Counted from the first letter of the stretch, positions 15,994 to 24,678 are shown. The stretch: DNA of 49,410 nucleotides from Bacillota bacterium (GCA_017620135.1 JAFZQZ010000073.1:1-49410), one strand, 5' to 3'. Numbers and translations: made by a program. Notes: generated from the letters alone by a model not told the origin.

Positions 15994-16649
15994 AGAATAT
16001 ACTGATCTACGGAGATTCCAATTCCTGGGGGTATGACTACACCCGGTATGTGCCGGAAGCGGATACGTTTCAGCGGATGACAGAGGATGAGCACTGGCCT
16101 GGTCTGGTCAGAAAGATCCTGGGACCGGATTACAATATCATCGTCAACGCGCTGAACGGCCGAACGGTCGTATGGGATGATCCCTATACGCCAGACCGCA
16201 GCGGTTTGAAAGGACTGCGTCCCGCGCTGGATATGAACGCGCCGCTGGATCTTGTCATTCTCAAGCTGGGATGCAACGAGCTGAAGGAGTTCTTCAATCT
16301 GAGCGCTGCGATGATCGCGTACGGGATGGAAAAGCTGGTAAAGGAATGCAAGGTATCCTACTACGGTTATCCCGCGCCGAAAGTGCTTCTTATCGCGCCG
16401 GCACAGACGCATCCGGATATCGGTTCTCTGCGGGCAGCTTCCCGGTTCGGTCCACATGCCTACAGCAAAAGCCTGGAACTTGGCAGGTACTACCGACAGG
16501 TCGCCGAGCGAAACGGCTGTGGGTTCATCGACTGCGGCGAGATGGGATTTGAGATCAATGCCGTCGACGGACTGCACTATTCAAAAGCGGATCACGCCAA
16601 ACTGGCGCCGGTCGTGGCGGCCAAAATCAAAGAGATGCTGGAAGGATAA
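15990..16649 (+). CDS. SGNH/GDSL-type esterase
   Basis: 219 residues with the SGNH hydrolase blocks: ILIYGDSNSWG with catalytic Ser10, LGCNEL for the Asn block, and D193-G-L-H196 near the C-terminus for the Asp-His pair. It likely removes an acyl or acetyl group from a carbohydrate or lipid. No signal peptide, so cytoplasmic. Starts at a GTG that overlaps the DUF3795 stop codon (GTGA). Substrate could be an acetylated sugar, given the acetyltransferase and rhamnosidase genes in the same run, but this is only positional inference. Confidence 0.82.
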   Translation: MKNILIYGDSNSWGYDYTRYVPEADTFQRMTEDEHWPGLVRKILGPDYNIIVNALNGRTVVWDDPYTPDRSGLKGLRPALDMNAPLDLVILKLGCNELKEFFNLSAAMIAYGMEKLVKECKVSYYGYPAPKVLLIAPAQTHPDIGSLRAASRFGPHAYSKSLELGRYYRQVAERNGCGFIDCGEMGFEINAVDGLHYSKADHAKLAPVVAAKIKEMLEG

Positions 16650-16654
16650 AAGTT

Positions 16655-17185
16655 ATGCTGAGACTGAGACCTTACAAGGGCTGTGACGCGCAGAAGATCG
16701 CGGAATGGATCCGCGATGAAGACGCTTTTCTGAAGTGGGGAGGCAAACTGTTCGGAGATTTTCCCATATCCGCGGAAGTGATCGATGAAAAGTACCGGCT
16801 GAACAACGGCGACTGCGCGGAAGAGGACAACTTTTATCCCTGGACGGCTTTTGATGAGGAGAACCACGTCGTCGGGCATTTCATTATGCGGTATATCCAC
16901 GGAGACAACCGGATCCTTCGTTTCGGGTGGGTCATTATTGATGATTCGATCCGGGGAAAAGGCTATGGCACAAAGATGCTCTCGCTGGGACTGAAGTACG
17001 CGTTTGAGGTCCTGGGCGTGGATAAGGTAACGATCGGCGTCTACGATAACAATGAATTAGGGCATCGCTGCTATCAGAAGGTCGGTTTTTCCGATGTGGA
17101 GATCGTCCCTCATGAACCGTGGAATGTCATCGAAATGGAGATCACGAAAGAAGCGTATCTGGCTAAATTCGGGAAAGAAGAATGA
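16655..17185 (+). CDS. GNAT-family N-acetyltransferase
   Basis: 176 residues resembling RimJ/RimL-type acetyltransferases. The acetyl-CoA loop is DSIRGKGYGTKMLSLGL, and YDNNELGHRCYQKVGFSDVE is the usual C-terminal segment. It starts five bases after the SGNH hydrolase stop codon and overlaps the GH78 gene by four bases, so it belongs to the same transcript. The N-terminal WIRDEDAFLKWGG also matches GNATs of Clostridia with unknown substrate. Confidence 0.85.
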   Translation: MLRLRPYKGCDAQKIAEWIRDEDAFLKWGGKLFGDFPISAEVIDEKYRLNNGDCAEEDNFYPWTAFDEENHVVGHFIMRYIHGDNRILRFGWVIIDDSIRGKGYGTKMLSLGLKYAFEVLGVDKVTIGVYDNNELGHRCYQKVGFSDVEIVPHEPWNVIEMEITKEAYLAKFGKEE

Positions 17186-19320
17186 AACAAAACCATACAG
17201 AACAGTGGGTCTGGCTGCCGGAAGATCGATATCCGGACAGCCAGACAACTATTTACAGCGCGCTGATCGAAAAAGCCGGGGGGAACTACGTAGTTGCGGA
17301 GTTTTCCAGGGAGTATGTTTTCGCACAGAAAGTCGTTTCCGCCCGGATCCGCTTCAGCGCGGACACGGCGGTCCAGCTTTTTCTGAACGGCAAGATCATC
17401 GCGACGGGGCCGGCCAGTGTCGGCGGAGACTTCATCGGCAATGAGACCGCGAGGGACAATTTCTACGCATCCGAACTGGAGCTGTCACCGGATACGGATC
17501 GTCTGGTATTCTTTGCCAGGGTACGCATGGGCCCGGTCCAGATCTGCGAGTATTCGAAAGGACACGGCGGATTCATGCTTTCTGCTTTGTTCACGATGGA
17601 AGACGGGACAGAGCAGGCTGCATTCACCGATGAAAGCTGGCTGGTCAGAAAGAACGGAGCCTATCTGGCGCCGCGCGTATTTGACGGGCGGATCCCACCC
17701 GATATCTATGTTCCCGCGCAGGTGATCGAAAACCGGTGGAAAACTGAGACTGCGCCGATTCCTGTGCGCAGCGAGCAGCCGATCATTCCGCAAGGAGGAA
17801 CGATCGAGCTGGGACCCGGGGAAACCAAATCCGTGGTGTTGGATCTTAACAGGATCTATGCCGGCTTTGTCCGGATCGACACGGAAAATGCGGGAGAGCT
17901 TCATGTGCGGGTGACCTGCCGGGAACAGAATGAAAAGGGAACAAGTGAGGAAGCCGTGCTGACGGAAAGCGGGACGTATCGGGGTTTTTATCTGCACAGC
18001 GCGGGCAGTCTTCAGGCGGAGGCGGACAACCGGTCCGAAAGACCGGCAAGGATCCGGATCTCGTTCATTGAAACCCATTATCCGGTAACGGAAGAGGCGC
18101 ATACTATCGTCAGCGATGAAGAACTAACCAAGGTGCTGGAAACATGTCGGCATACTCTGAAGATTTGCCGGCAGACCCATCATCTGGACAGTCCCCGTCA
18201 CTGTGAACCGCTGGCCTGTACGGGCGATTACTATATCGAAAGCCTGATGACGCCTTTCTCCTTCGGGGACATGCGTCTGGCCAGGTTTGACGTCATCCGG
18301 ACCGCCAAACTTCTGGAGAGAGAAAACGGCCGGATGTTCCACACCACCTACAGTCTGATCTGGGTCCGGATGCTGTATGACGTCTATATGATCACCGGCG
18401 ATCAGGCGCTGCTCGTCCGATGTCAGAAGGCACTGGAACTACTGCTTCGCCGTTTCGATACCTATATGGGCGAGAACGGGCTTATCGAGGATCCACCGGA
18501 CTATATGTTCGTGGACTGGATCTATATCGACGGGATCTCCATGCATCATCCGCCCAAGGCGCTGGGGCAGAGCTGTCTCAACATGTTCTATTTCGCAGCG
18601 CTGGGGGCCGCGGAAAAGATTTACGAGGCGATCTCCGAAACAGAAAAAGCACGGGACATTTCAAGGAAGCGCGCGGTTCTTCGCCGGGCGATCAATGACC
18701 AGCTGTTTGATAAGGAAAAAGGGATCTATTTTGAAGGTCTGAATACACCGATAAAGGCCGACCGGATCGGGAAATGGATGCCTCCCAACATCGAAAAGCG
18801 GTATTATCTCAAGCATTCGAATATCCTGGCCTGCTGGTCCGGCGTCTGCGATGACGAGACCGCACGGAAGATCGTGGATCAGATCATGCAGGGAAAGATC
18901 ATCGGCGAGGTCCAGCCGTATTTTCTGCATTATCTCCTGGAAGCGGTGTATCGCCTCGGCCTGAGAGAGAAATATACACTGGCCATCCTGGAAAAGTGGA
19001 AAGCACCGGTAAGGGAATGCTCCAAAGGCCTGGCGGAAGGCTTCGTCAAGCCGGAACCGACCTATCATTTTGATCACAGTCATGCCTGGGGCGGGACGCC
19101 GCTGTACTCGCTGCCCATGGCGCTGCTCGGACTGACGATCATGAAACCGGGCCTGAAAGAGATCCGTCTTGCCCCATCCCTTCTGGGACTTAGCAAGGCG
19201 CGGGTGGAACTGCTGACGCCGTCCGGGAAAGTGATCTGTGAGATGGAAGAAGGAGAAAAACCACAGATCCAATGTCCGGAAGACGTCCGGTTGATCATAG
19301 AGGAAATAAAAGAGAACTGA
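17182..19320 (+). CDS. GH78 alpha-L-rhamnosidase-like glycosidase
   Basis: 712 residues, somewhat shorter than typical GH78 enzymes. N-terminal beta-sandwich domains (about 1-310, beginning with the W-x-W typical of the family) precede an (alpha/alpha)6 barrel. D336-SPRHC-E342-PLACTG-D349 has the same spacing as the catalytic DxPxRxE...GD stretch of characterised rhamnosidases. The HSHAWGGTPLYSLP motif and the C-terminal sheet (MKPGLKEIRLAPSLLG) also fit. It should release L-rhamnose from glycosides. No signal peptide is seen, so the substrate would be imported small glycosides. Starts inside the end of the GNAT gene (ATGA). Confidence 0.83.
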   Translation: MKQNHTEQWVWLPEDRYPDSQTTIYSALIEKAGGNYVVAEFSREYVFAQKVVSARIRFSADTAVQLFLNGKIIATGPASVGGDFIGNETARDNFYASELELSPDTDRLVFFARVRMGPVQICEYSKGHGGFMLSALFTMEDGTEQAAFTDESWLVRKNGAYLAPRVFDGRIPPDIYVPAQVIENRWKTETAPIPVRSEQPIIPQGGTIELGPGETKSVVLDLNRIYAGFVRIDTENAGELHVRVTCREQNEKGTSEEAVLTESGTYRGFYLHSAGSLQAEADNRSERPARIRISFIETHYPVTEEAHTIVSDEELTKVLETCRHTLKICRQTHHLDSPRHCEPLACTGDYYIESLMTPFSFGDMRLARFDVIRTAKLLERENGRMFHTTYSLIWVRMLYDVYMITGDQALLVRCQKALELLLRRFDTYMGENGLIEDPPDYMFVDWIYIDGISMHHPPKALGQSCLNMFYFAALGAAEKIYEAISETEKARDISRKRAVLRRAINDQLFDKEKGIYFEGLNTPIKADRIGKWMPPNIEKRYYLKHSNILACWSGVCDDETARKIVDQIMQGKIIGEVQPYFLHYLLEAVYRLGLREKYTLAILEKWKAPVRECSKGLAEGFVKPEPTYHFDHSHAWGGTPLYSLPMALLGLTIMKPGLKEIRLAPSLLGLSKARVELLTPSGKVICEMEEGEKPQIQCPEDVRLIIEEIKEN

Positions 19321-19323
19321 TGA

Positions 19324-19368
19324 TTGCAAAGAATGCGGGGATACGTTATAATGGTTGCAACATGCAAC
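19324..19368 (+). promoter_or_regulatory. Promoter and operator of the ferredoxin-type aldo/keto reductase
   Basis: TTGCAA (19324-19329) and TATAAT (19347-19352) have a 17-bp spacer. Directly downstream, over the expected transcription start, GTTGCA (19354-19359) and TGCAAC (19363-19368) form an inverted repeat with three bases between. The position suggests a repressor site, of a type many MarR or TetR proteins use. The regulator is not identifiable here. Confidence 0.78.
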
Positions 19369-19401
19369 TATTTGTCCCCGTAAAAGAGAAAGGAAAAGTC
19401 A

Positions 19402-20523
19402 ATGAGTTATCTTGGAGAAAACATTCCCAAGCTGGGGTTCGGCCTGATGCGGCTTCCCATGCTGGGTGAAGAAGTGGATGTGGAGCAGGTCAAGGAAATG
19501 GTCGATCTTTTTCTGGAGGCCGGATTCACATACTTTGATACAGCCTATGGTTATATAGGCGGCAAGTCGGAGCAGGCGATCAAGACCGCGCTCGTGGACC
19601 GCTATCCCCGCGAGAGCTTCCAGCTTGCTACCAAGCTGCCGGCCTGGGCAGGTCCCAAGACCGCCGAAGAAGCGCAGCAGATGTTCTATACTTCGCTGGA
19701 ACGCACCGGCGCGGGATATTTCGATTTCTATCTCCTGCACAACCTGGGCGATACCCGTACCGAAAGCTTCGAAAGGTTCGGGATCTGGGAATTTGCCAAA
19801 GCCAGAAAAGAAGAAGGCCTGATCAAGCATCTCGGTTTCTCTTTCCATGACAGCGCCGAAAAGCTGGACCAGATCCTGACCGAGCATCCGGACATGGAAT
19901 TCGTTCAGCTGCAGATCAACTATGCGGACTGGGAAGATCCCAAGGTACAGTCCCGCAAATGCTATGAAGTGGCCAGAAAGCACGGCAAACCGGTTATTAT
20001 CATGGAGCCTGTCAAAGGCGGTTCTCTCGTCAATCTGCCAGAGCCGGTCGCCCAAGTCTTCAAAGAAGCGGATCCACAGGCGAACCTTCCGTCCTGGGCC
20101 CTTCGCTTTGCTGCCTCTCTGGATGGGCTGATCGTTGCACTCAGCGGTATGAGCAACGTGGAGCAGATGAAAGACAACCTGAAGACCATGAAAGACTTCA
20201 AACCGCTGACAGAGGAAGAGTACAAGGTGATCGACAAAGCGAGAGAGACTCTGCACTCTGTTCCGCATATCCCCTGCACCTCCTGCCAGTACTGCGTCAA
20301 GGGATGCCCGATGCAGATCAACATTCCGGGCGTCTTTGAGGCGATGAACAAGATCTACCTCTTCAATCATGAGGCGGCGGCCAGGCAGACCTTCGGATGG
20401 AATACCAGCCGCGGCGGGAAACCCAGCGACTGTATCCAGTGCGGACAGTGCGAAGCGGCCTGCCCGCAGCACATCGATATCATCGAGCGGCTGAAGACGG
20501 CTGTGGAGATGTTTGAGAACTGA
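19402..20523 (+). CDS. Aldo/keto reductase with C-terminal 4Fe-4S ferredoxin domain
   Basis: 373 residues. An aldo/keto reductase barrel (FDTAYGYIGGKSEQ, LATKLPAWAG, FYLLHNLGD for Asp-Tyr, Lys and His) is followed by two cysteine clusters, CTSCQYCVKGCP (near 293) and CIQCGQCEAACP (near 345), which should hold two [4Fe-4S] clusters. This architecture is common in anaerobic Clostridia and probably couples carbonyl reduction to ferredoxin. Real substrates are largely unknown. It is a single-gene transcript: own promoter at 19324 and terminator at 20561. Confidence 0.9.
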   Translation: MSYLGENIPKLGFGLMRLPMLGEEVDVEQVKEMVDLFLEAGFTYFDTAYGYIGGKSEQAIKTALVDRYPRESFQLATKLPAWAGPKTAEEAQQMFYTSLERTGAGYFDFYLLHNLGDTRTESFERFGIWEFAKARKEEGLIKHLGFSFHDSAEKLDQILTEHPDMEFVQLQINYADWEDPKVQSRKCYEVARKHGKPVIIMEPVKGGSLVNLPEPVAQVFKEADPQANLPSWALRFAASLDGLIVALSGMSNVEQMKDNLKTMKDFKPLTEEEYKVIDKARETLHSVPHIPCTSCQYCVKGCPMQINIPGVFEAMNKIYLFNHEAAARQTFGWNTSRGGKPSDCIQCGQCEAACPQHIDIIERLKTAVEMFEN

Positions 20524-20560
20524 TCCGTAAAGAAAGCAGACGAAAAAGCAAGTAAAAAAC

Positions 20561-20603
20561 AAAAAACCGATCTGACTGTTACTGGCAGCAGACCGGTTTT
20601 TTT
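20561..20603. terminator. Bidirectional rho-independent terminator
   Basis: AAAAAACCG pairs with CGGTTTTTT and TCTG with CAGA, with one A-C mismatch and a bulged A, around the loop TTACTGG. T runs occur on both strands. It separates the aldo/keto reductase and the convergent amino-sugar operon. Confidence 0.88.
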
Positions 20604-20635
20604 CATTCATTATGAACGGACTTTTCTTTTTTTGT

Positions 20636-21514
20636 TTACAGCAGGTCCAGCACATTCGCGGCGGCATCGCGGTCTACGACCAGCACGCCGTTTTTGATCA
20701 GTTTGAGGACAGTCGCGGGAAGCATCTCGGTAGGCGCGGTTTTGATAAGTTTTTCCGTGATCTGGGCTTTGTGGGTGCCGCCCACCTGCAGGATCACGAG
20801 TTTCGCGTCGAAGATGTGATGTACTCCGAGCGTGATGCCGCGGCTCAGTTTCGCTTCGTGTGAAAAGTATTTTTGTCCGACCGAAATGGTCACGGGATCC
20901 AGATCGACCACCTTCGCGTAATCGGAAAAGTCTCCGCCGGGCTCGTTAAGCGCCAGATGTCCGTTCATGCCCATTCCCAGCAGCATAATGTCGATACCGC
21001 CGTGGTCAAAAATAAACTGATCCACATCCTTACATACCTGGCTGAGGTCGGACGCGTGGATATCGAAACGTTTGACCTGTGAGTCCGGGATACCGAGTGG
21101 TCCGTAGAAATACTTTCGCATGAAAGCATCACAGTTTTCACTTTCATCTTCCAGATCCAGCCATTCATCCAGTGCCACGAAGCTCGCACGCGAAAAGTCG
21201 ATCTCGCCGCGGGTTTTACGTTCCGCAAGGATCTGATAGGTCCGAATAGCAGTATTGCCGGCGGCAAGACAGATCAGCGCCTCGGGCTTTGCCTGTAAAG
21301 CCTCGGCGATCAACGCGGCGCTTCGCTGGCTCATGGCCTCGAAGGTATCTTCCAGATATACTTTCTTCGGAAGACGAAACGGCATGAGAGCACCTCGTTC
21401 GATCGCGGTTTTTTCCATACAGTGCGCCAGGTCGCCCGTGAGACGGTTGTGCTCGATACAGGCGACGCAGTCACCGTGCAGCGGGCAGACGATATAGGGA
21501 CAGTTACAGCGCAT
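20636..21514 (-). CDS. Glucosamine-6-phosphate deaminase-like protein with Cys-rich N-terminal domain
   Basis: 292 residues. From about 45 on it is NagB/6-phosphogluconolactonase-like: ALICLAAGNTAIRTYQIL is the phosphate loop, ALDEWLDLEDESENCDAFM the active-site Asp region and LGMGMNGHLALNEPG the family's GHIAFNEPG-type motif. It should convert glucosamine-6-phosphate to fructose-6-phosphate and ammonia. The first ~35 residues are unusual: C3, C5, C10, C16, C19, H22 and C32, resembling a small Cys-rich domain found alone in Clostridia (I recall DUF6485, not verified). The ATG at 21512-21514 has a strong AGGAGG, so the extension is real. Last gene of the GH4-kinase-deaminase operon. Confidence 0.83.
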   Translation of the reverse strand: MRCNCPYIVCPLHGDCVACIEHNRLTGDLAHCMEKTAIERGALMPFRLPKKVYLEDTFEAMSQRSAALIAEALQAKPEALICLAAGNTAIRTYQILAERKTRGEIDFSRASFVALDEWLDLEDESENCDAFMRKYFYGPLGIPDSQVKRFDIHASDLSQVCKDVDQFIFDHGGIDIMLLGMGMNGHLALNEPGGDFSDYAKVVDLDPVTISVGQKYFSHEAKLSRGITLGVHHIFDAKLVILQVGGTHKAQITEKLIKTAPTEMLPATVLKLIKNGVLVVDRDAAANVLDLL

Positions 21515-21525
21515 AAATGCCTCCT

Positions 21526-22527
21526 TTATTTTTTCCGGATCATCTGAAAACGCGGCGCGGTTTCTTCGATGTTTTGCTGGATCAGATCCGCGTCCCTGCT
21601 GTCCGGACCGAGATCATCGAGGGCAAGCAAAACCGCCCCGACGACCGGTTCCAGCGTACTTTCGATGATCTGTGCGTGAGGTACTGCCGAAAGGATGACT
21701 TTCCGGACGGTCTCCAGAAGGAGCGGCGCTTTGCATTTGAAAACGCTCCCGGACATGATCACTTCGATGGGTTCGTTCTGAAGGCCAAGCCGTCGGATGC
21801 CGGCGACAGCGTAGGCAGCCATGTCCTCTCCGAACCGGGCGAGAATGTCGGCAGAGACAGGATCCCCGCTCAGCACTTCTTCGGAGACGATGATCGGTAT
21901 TTCATGTTTCTCTTCTTTCGTCAGCCGGTTTTCGACTTTCTTCCGGAGAAGGTCGTCGACCGTTGAACAGTGCGTAAGCGCAAGCAGCCGGCCGGTGAGG
22001 GATGTCTCGGATCCCATCCCGCACTCCGCGTCAAAGACAGCCTGCAGCGCACGGACGGCCAGCGCGCCGCCGCCCTGATCTTCATCCGGGATATAGTAAC
22101 CGAAGGTATATTCCCGGCCCGCGGCATCGCGGACGCCGCAGTTCAGTCCGGTCCCCGCGCAGAGGATACAGCCCATGGGACTGGTCGTCCCCGCACGCAG
22201 AGCGATGATACAGTCGTTGACGACATGAATGTTTTCGCTGTTTATCCCAAGCGTCTTTTCCAGCGCGTCGGTCAGCAGACCGGCCTCGTCCGGCCAGTCC
22301 ACGCCTGTCATACCGGCGGCGAGAGAGGAGATATCGCCCAGAGTCAGCTTTGCCATAGAGAGGGCAGCACTGACAGATTCTTCTACACCCTGCATCGCGG
22401 AAGCCATCCCTGTCACGGAATGGCAGGCGCCGATCCCTGTACCGATCCCGAGAAGGTGACCGGTCTCATCCGCGATCAGCGCGTGGGTCTTCGTCGCGCC
22501 CTGATCGATCCCGAGTACATATTTCAT
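21526..22527 (-). CDS. BadF/BadG-type N-acetylglucosamine kinase-like protein
   Basis: 333 residues of the ASKHA fold. GIDQGATKTHALIAD is the phosphate-1 motif, CAGTGLNCGV the adenosine-side motif, and DEDQGGGALAVRAL the usual BadF segment. It is the family of eukaryotic and bacterial N-acetylglucosamine kinases, so ATP-dependent 6-phosphorylation of an amino sugar is the best guess. Its ends are 11 and 12 bp from the deaminase and GH4 genes, so the product probably feeds the deaminase. Confidence 0.85.
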   Translation of the reverse strand: MKYVLGIDQGATKTHALIADETGHLLGIGTGIGACHSVTGMASAMQGVEESVSAALSMAKLTLGDISSLAAGMTGVDWPDEAGLLTDALEKTLGINSENIHVVNDCIIALRAGTTSPMGCILCAGTGLNCGVRDAAGREYTFGYYIPDEDQGGGALAVRALQAVFDAECGMGSETSLTGRLLALTHCSTVDDLLRKKVENRLTKEEKHEIPIIVSEEVLSGDPVSADILARFGEDMAAYAVAGIRRLGLQNEPIEVIMSGSVFKCKAPLLLETVRKVILSAVPHAQIIESTLEPVVGAVLLALDDLGPDSRDADLIQQNIEETAPRFQMIRKK

Positions 22528-22539
22528 AAGTCAAATACC

Positions 22540-23817
22540 TTAAAGATTGAATTGGGGCAGATACTCTTTGTTTGCTTCCAGCAGTTCGGGAACGAGTTTC
22601 TCCACCAGGTCATATTCCCGTACCAGCGGATGAGCGAGCAGTGCCCATTTCATCTTGGTGATGCTGCCTTCCAGCGCTGCCTCGACCGCCAGCTGCTCAT
22701 AGTTTTTGACTTCGGAAATGAGGCCCCAGCACATGGGCGGGATCTTGTCCAGTGATTTGTGAATGGGCTGCATTCCGCGCTGATTGATCATACAGTTGAT
22801 CTCCACGACCGCACTGTCCGGAAGGAAGGGGATCGCGCCGTTGTTCGGTACATTCACGACCATTTCCGTATCAACATTATTGTAGACAGCGTTGACGAAG
22901 GTCATGGCCACTTCGCTGTAACCGCCGCCTCCGCGTTTCGCCAGGGCAGCCGGTTTATCCGCGTTGTTCGGATCCGCGTAGGCACTGTAGACTTCTTTTT
23001 CCAGCTCCTGGACGTATTCGCCGCGTGTCTGCGGCTCGGCTTTCAGCTTTTCGACCACTTTGTGGGTGTGATAGTAATACTGAAGGTAAGGACTGACCAG
23101 AACACCCAGCAGCTTGCAAAGCTCGGGATCGACCGACTGCTGCCTGGCCAGCGCCATAAATTGTTCTTCCGTGATCGGCCGGCTGTCGATCGTGATGTTA
23201 CTGATAAAGTTCATATGGTTGAGGCCGATATAATCGTACTGCACCCGTTTGTAGTCCTCGTCGTCGTAACTCATCCCAAAAGCGCTTTTGGCCCACATCT
23301 TCGGGAAGATGCCGCCGGAACAGAAGCCGGCGATGTTTGCCTTGGTACAGCGGGTGATGGCTTCGGTGACCAGTCCCGTGGGATTCGTATAGTTGATGAG
23401 CCAGCCGTCCGGAGACTCCTTTTCCATGTGCTGGGCGACGTTCAGCATCACCGGAATGGTACGGAACGCTTTCATCATTCCGCCCGCGCCGGTCGTTTCC
23501 TGGCCGACCAGACCGTATTTCAGCGGGATCTTCTCATCTTTGACACGCTGTTTGTTTCCGCCGACGCGCACCTGGGTATCCACAAAGGCCGCTCCGTAAA
23601 GCGCGTCGTCGAGATCCATCGTCTTTCTGATCTTCAGTCCCTGCATACCACGCTTGTCCGCAAAGCGACGGCAGAAGCCGGTCATGATGTCCAGTCGTTT
23701 TTCATCGATATCATAAAGGACCAGTTCATCCACGGGGAGCGTTTCCCTCAGGCGGATCATTTCTTCGATAAGTTCCGGTGTATAGGAGCTTCCGGCTCCG
23801 ACGATCGAGAATTTCAT
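22540..23817 (-). CDS. GH4 6-phospho-beta-glucosidase-like enzyme
   Basis: 425 residues, the usual length for family GH4. N-terminal NAD+ loop GAGSSYTPEL, the NPTG motif near residue 148, and the metal ligands Cys in GFCSGG (about 173) and His in GLNHMNF (about 202) are present. GH4 enzymes cleave phosphorylated glycosides by oxidation at C3 with NAD+ and Mn2+. Here the kinase and deaminase partners suggest an amino-sugar disaccharide as natural substrate, but the sequence resembles CelF/LicH 6-phospho-beta-glucosidases. First gene of its operon, with a strong promoter at 23848. Confidence 0.88.
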   Translation of the reverse strand: MKFSIVGAGSSYTPELIEEMIRLRETLPVDELVLYDIDEKRLDIMTGFCRRFADKRGMQGLKIRKTMDLDDALYGAAFVDTQVRVGGNKQRVKDEKIPLKYGLVGQETTGAGGMMKAFRTIPVMLNVAQHMEKESPDGWLINYTNPTGLVTEAITRCTKANIAGFCSGGIFPKMWAKSAFGMSYDDEDYKRVQYDYIGLNHMNFISNITIDSRPITEEQFMALARQQSVDPELCKLLGVLVSPYLQYYYHTHKVVEKLKAEPQTRGEYVQELEKEVYSAYADPNNADKPAALAKRGGGGYSEVAMTFVNAVYNNVDTEMVVNVPNNGAIPFLPDSAVVEINCMINQRGMQPIHKSLDKIPPMCWGLISEVKNYEQLAVEAALEGSITKMKWALLAHPLVREYDLVEKLVPELLEANKEYLPQFNL

Positions 23818-23847
23818 GCATGCCTCCTTAGGTCTGACTTTTGCTTC

Positions 23848-23876
23848 ATACTATCATAGGTTCAGGTGGCTGTCAA
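23848..23876 (-). promoter_or_regulatory. Promoter of the GH4/kinase/deaminase operon
   Basis: On the minus strand TTGACA (23871-23876) and TAGTAT (23848-23853) are separated by 17 bp. It is divergent from the promoter at 23897-23925, with about 20 bp between the two -35 boxes. Confidence 0.82.
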
Positions 23877-23896
23877 AGAGTTTCAGGGGAAACGCC

Positions 23897-23925
23897 TTGC
23901 ATCAGACCGGAGAATGAAGTATGAT
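23897..23925 (+). promoter_or_regulatory. Promoter of the CCG-like protein gene
   Basis: TTGCAT (23897-23902) and TATGAT (23920-23925) with a 17-bp spacer, about 28 bp before the chosen start codon. Its presence inside the longer reading frame supports the later ATG at 23954. Confidence 0.72.
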
Positions 23926-23953
23926 GAAAGTACAATATCGCTTGGAGGGAGCC

Positions 23954-24595
23954 ATGTATATCTATTATCCCAGCTGCAATTTTCAGCGGTTTTTCCCGGA
24001 GACGGCGAAAAAGATCCGCGCTTATCTGAAGACCCAGGAAGATGTAAAGATTGCCGGATGCTGTCACGTAACGAACAGCCTCCCGCAGGAAGGCGACGTG
24101 ATCGTCACCGTATGCATGAGCTGCATGCATATCCTGGAAGAAGTCCGCGCGGATATCCCACAGATCAACCTGTTCGAACTTTTGCTCACCCGGAAAGATT
24201 TTCCGTGGCCGGATCTTCAGAAAGAGAAGATCACTGTCCAGGACTGTTTTCGCGCGCGGGGCTATCACAGCCTGCAGGACGCGGTGCGCGAATGCCTGAT
24301 CCGTGCGAATGCGGTCCCGGTTGAGATGGAGCATAACCGGGATGAGGAGATCTATGACGGAGCCTTCCTGTTCCACGATCCTTATCCCCAGAATATGAAG
24401 GAGGCGCCCAAATACTACAAAGAGTATCTGCCCGCCCATGTGACCATCGTACCAAAAGAAGAATGGCCCGAAAAGTTCCGGCAGCATGCGGCGCTCTATA
24501 CGACAGACCGTGTCGTCTGTTACTGCAATACCTGTACGACCAGTGCGAGAGAAGGCGGCGCGAACGCTTTCCATCTGGCCGAACTGCTGTTCTAG
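23954..24595 (+). CDS. Cysteine-rich (CCG-like) protein, heterodisulfide reductase subunit-like
   Basis: 213 residues. YYPSCNF at the start, GCCH near residue 35, VCMSCMH near 55 and CYCNTC near 198 form cysteine clusters like those of CCG-domain proteins (HdrB, GlpC, LutA), which bind non-cubane iron-sulfur clusters. The frame opens earlier, but ATG 23954 has GGAGGGA just upstream and the promoter -10 lies at 23920. It probably transfers electrons or binds a thiol/disulfide. No Hdr partners are nearby, so its role is not clear. Confidence 0.68.
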   Translation: MYIYYPSCNFQRFFPETAKKIRAYLKTQEDVKIAGCCHVTNSLPQEGDVIVTVCMSCMHILEEVRADIPQINLFELLLTRKDFPWPDLQKEKITVQDCFRARGYHSLQDAVRECLIRANAVPVEMEHNRDEEIYDGAFLFHDPYPQNMKEAPKYYKEYLPAHVTIVPKEEWPEKFRQHAALYTTDRVVCYCNTCTTSAREGGANAFHLAELLF

Positions 24596-24612
24596 GATTT
24601 CTGTATTCTGCC

Positions 24613-24641
24613 TTGCGATTTTTCCGCAAACAAGGTACAAT
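24613..24641 (+). promoter_or_regulatory. Promoter of the phosphohexomutase gene
   Basis: TTGCGA (24613-24618) and TACAAT (24636-24641) with a 17-bp spacer, about 38 bp before the start codon. Confidence 0.72.
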
Positions 24642-24678
24642 ATAAACAACTACTGTGGCACGGGAAAAGGAGTTTGCT

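Noticed and set aside
6546-20603. Shared CCGATCTG core in two terminators as a repeat family
   Set aside because: Only eight bases are shared and both are ordinary terminator stems, so chance or common stem preference is enough.
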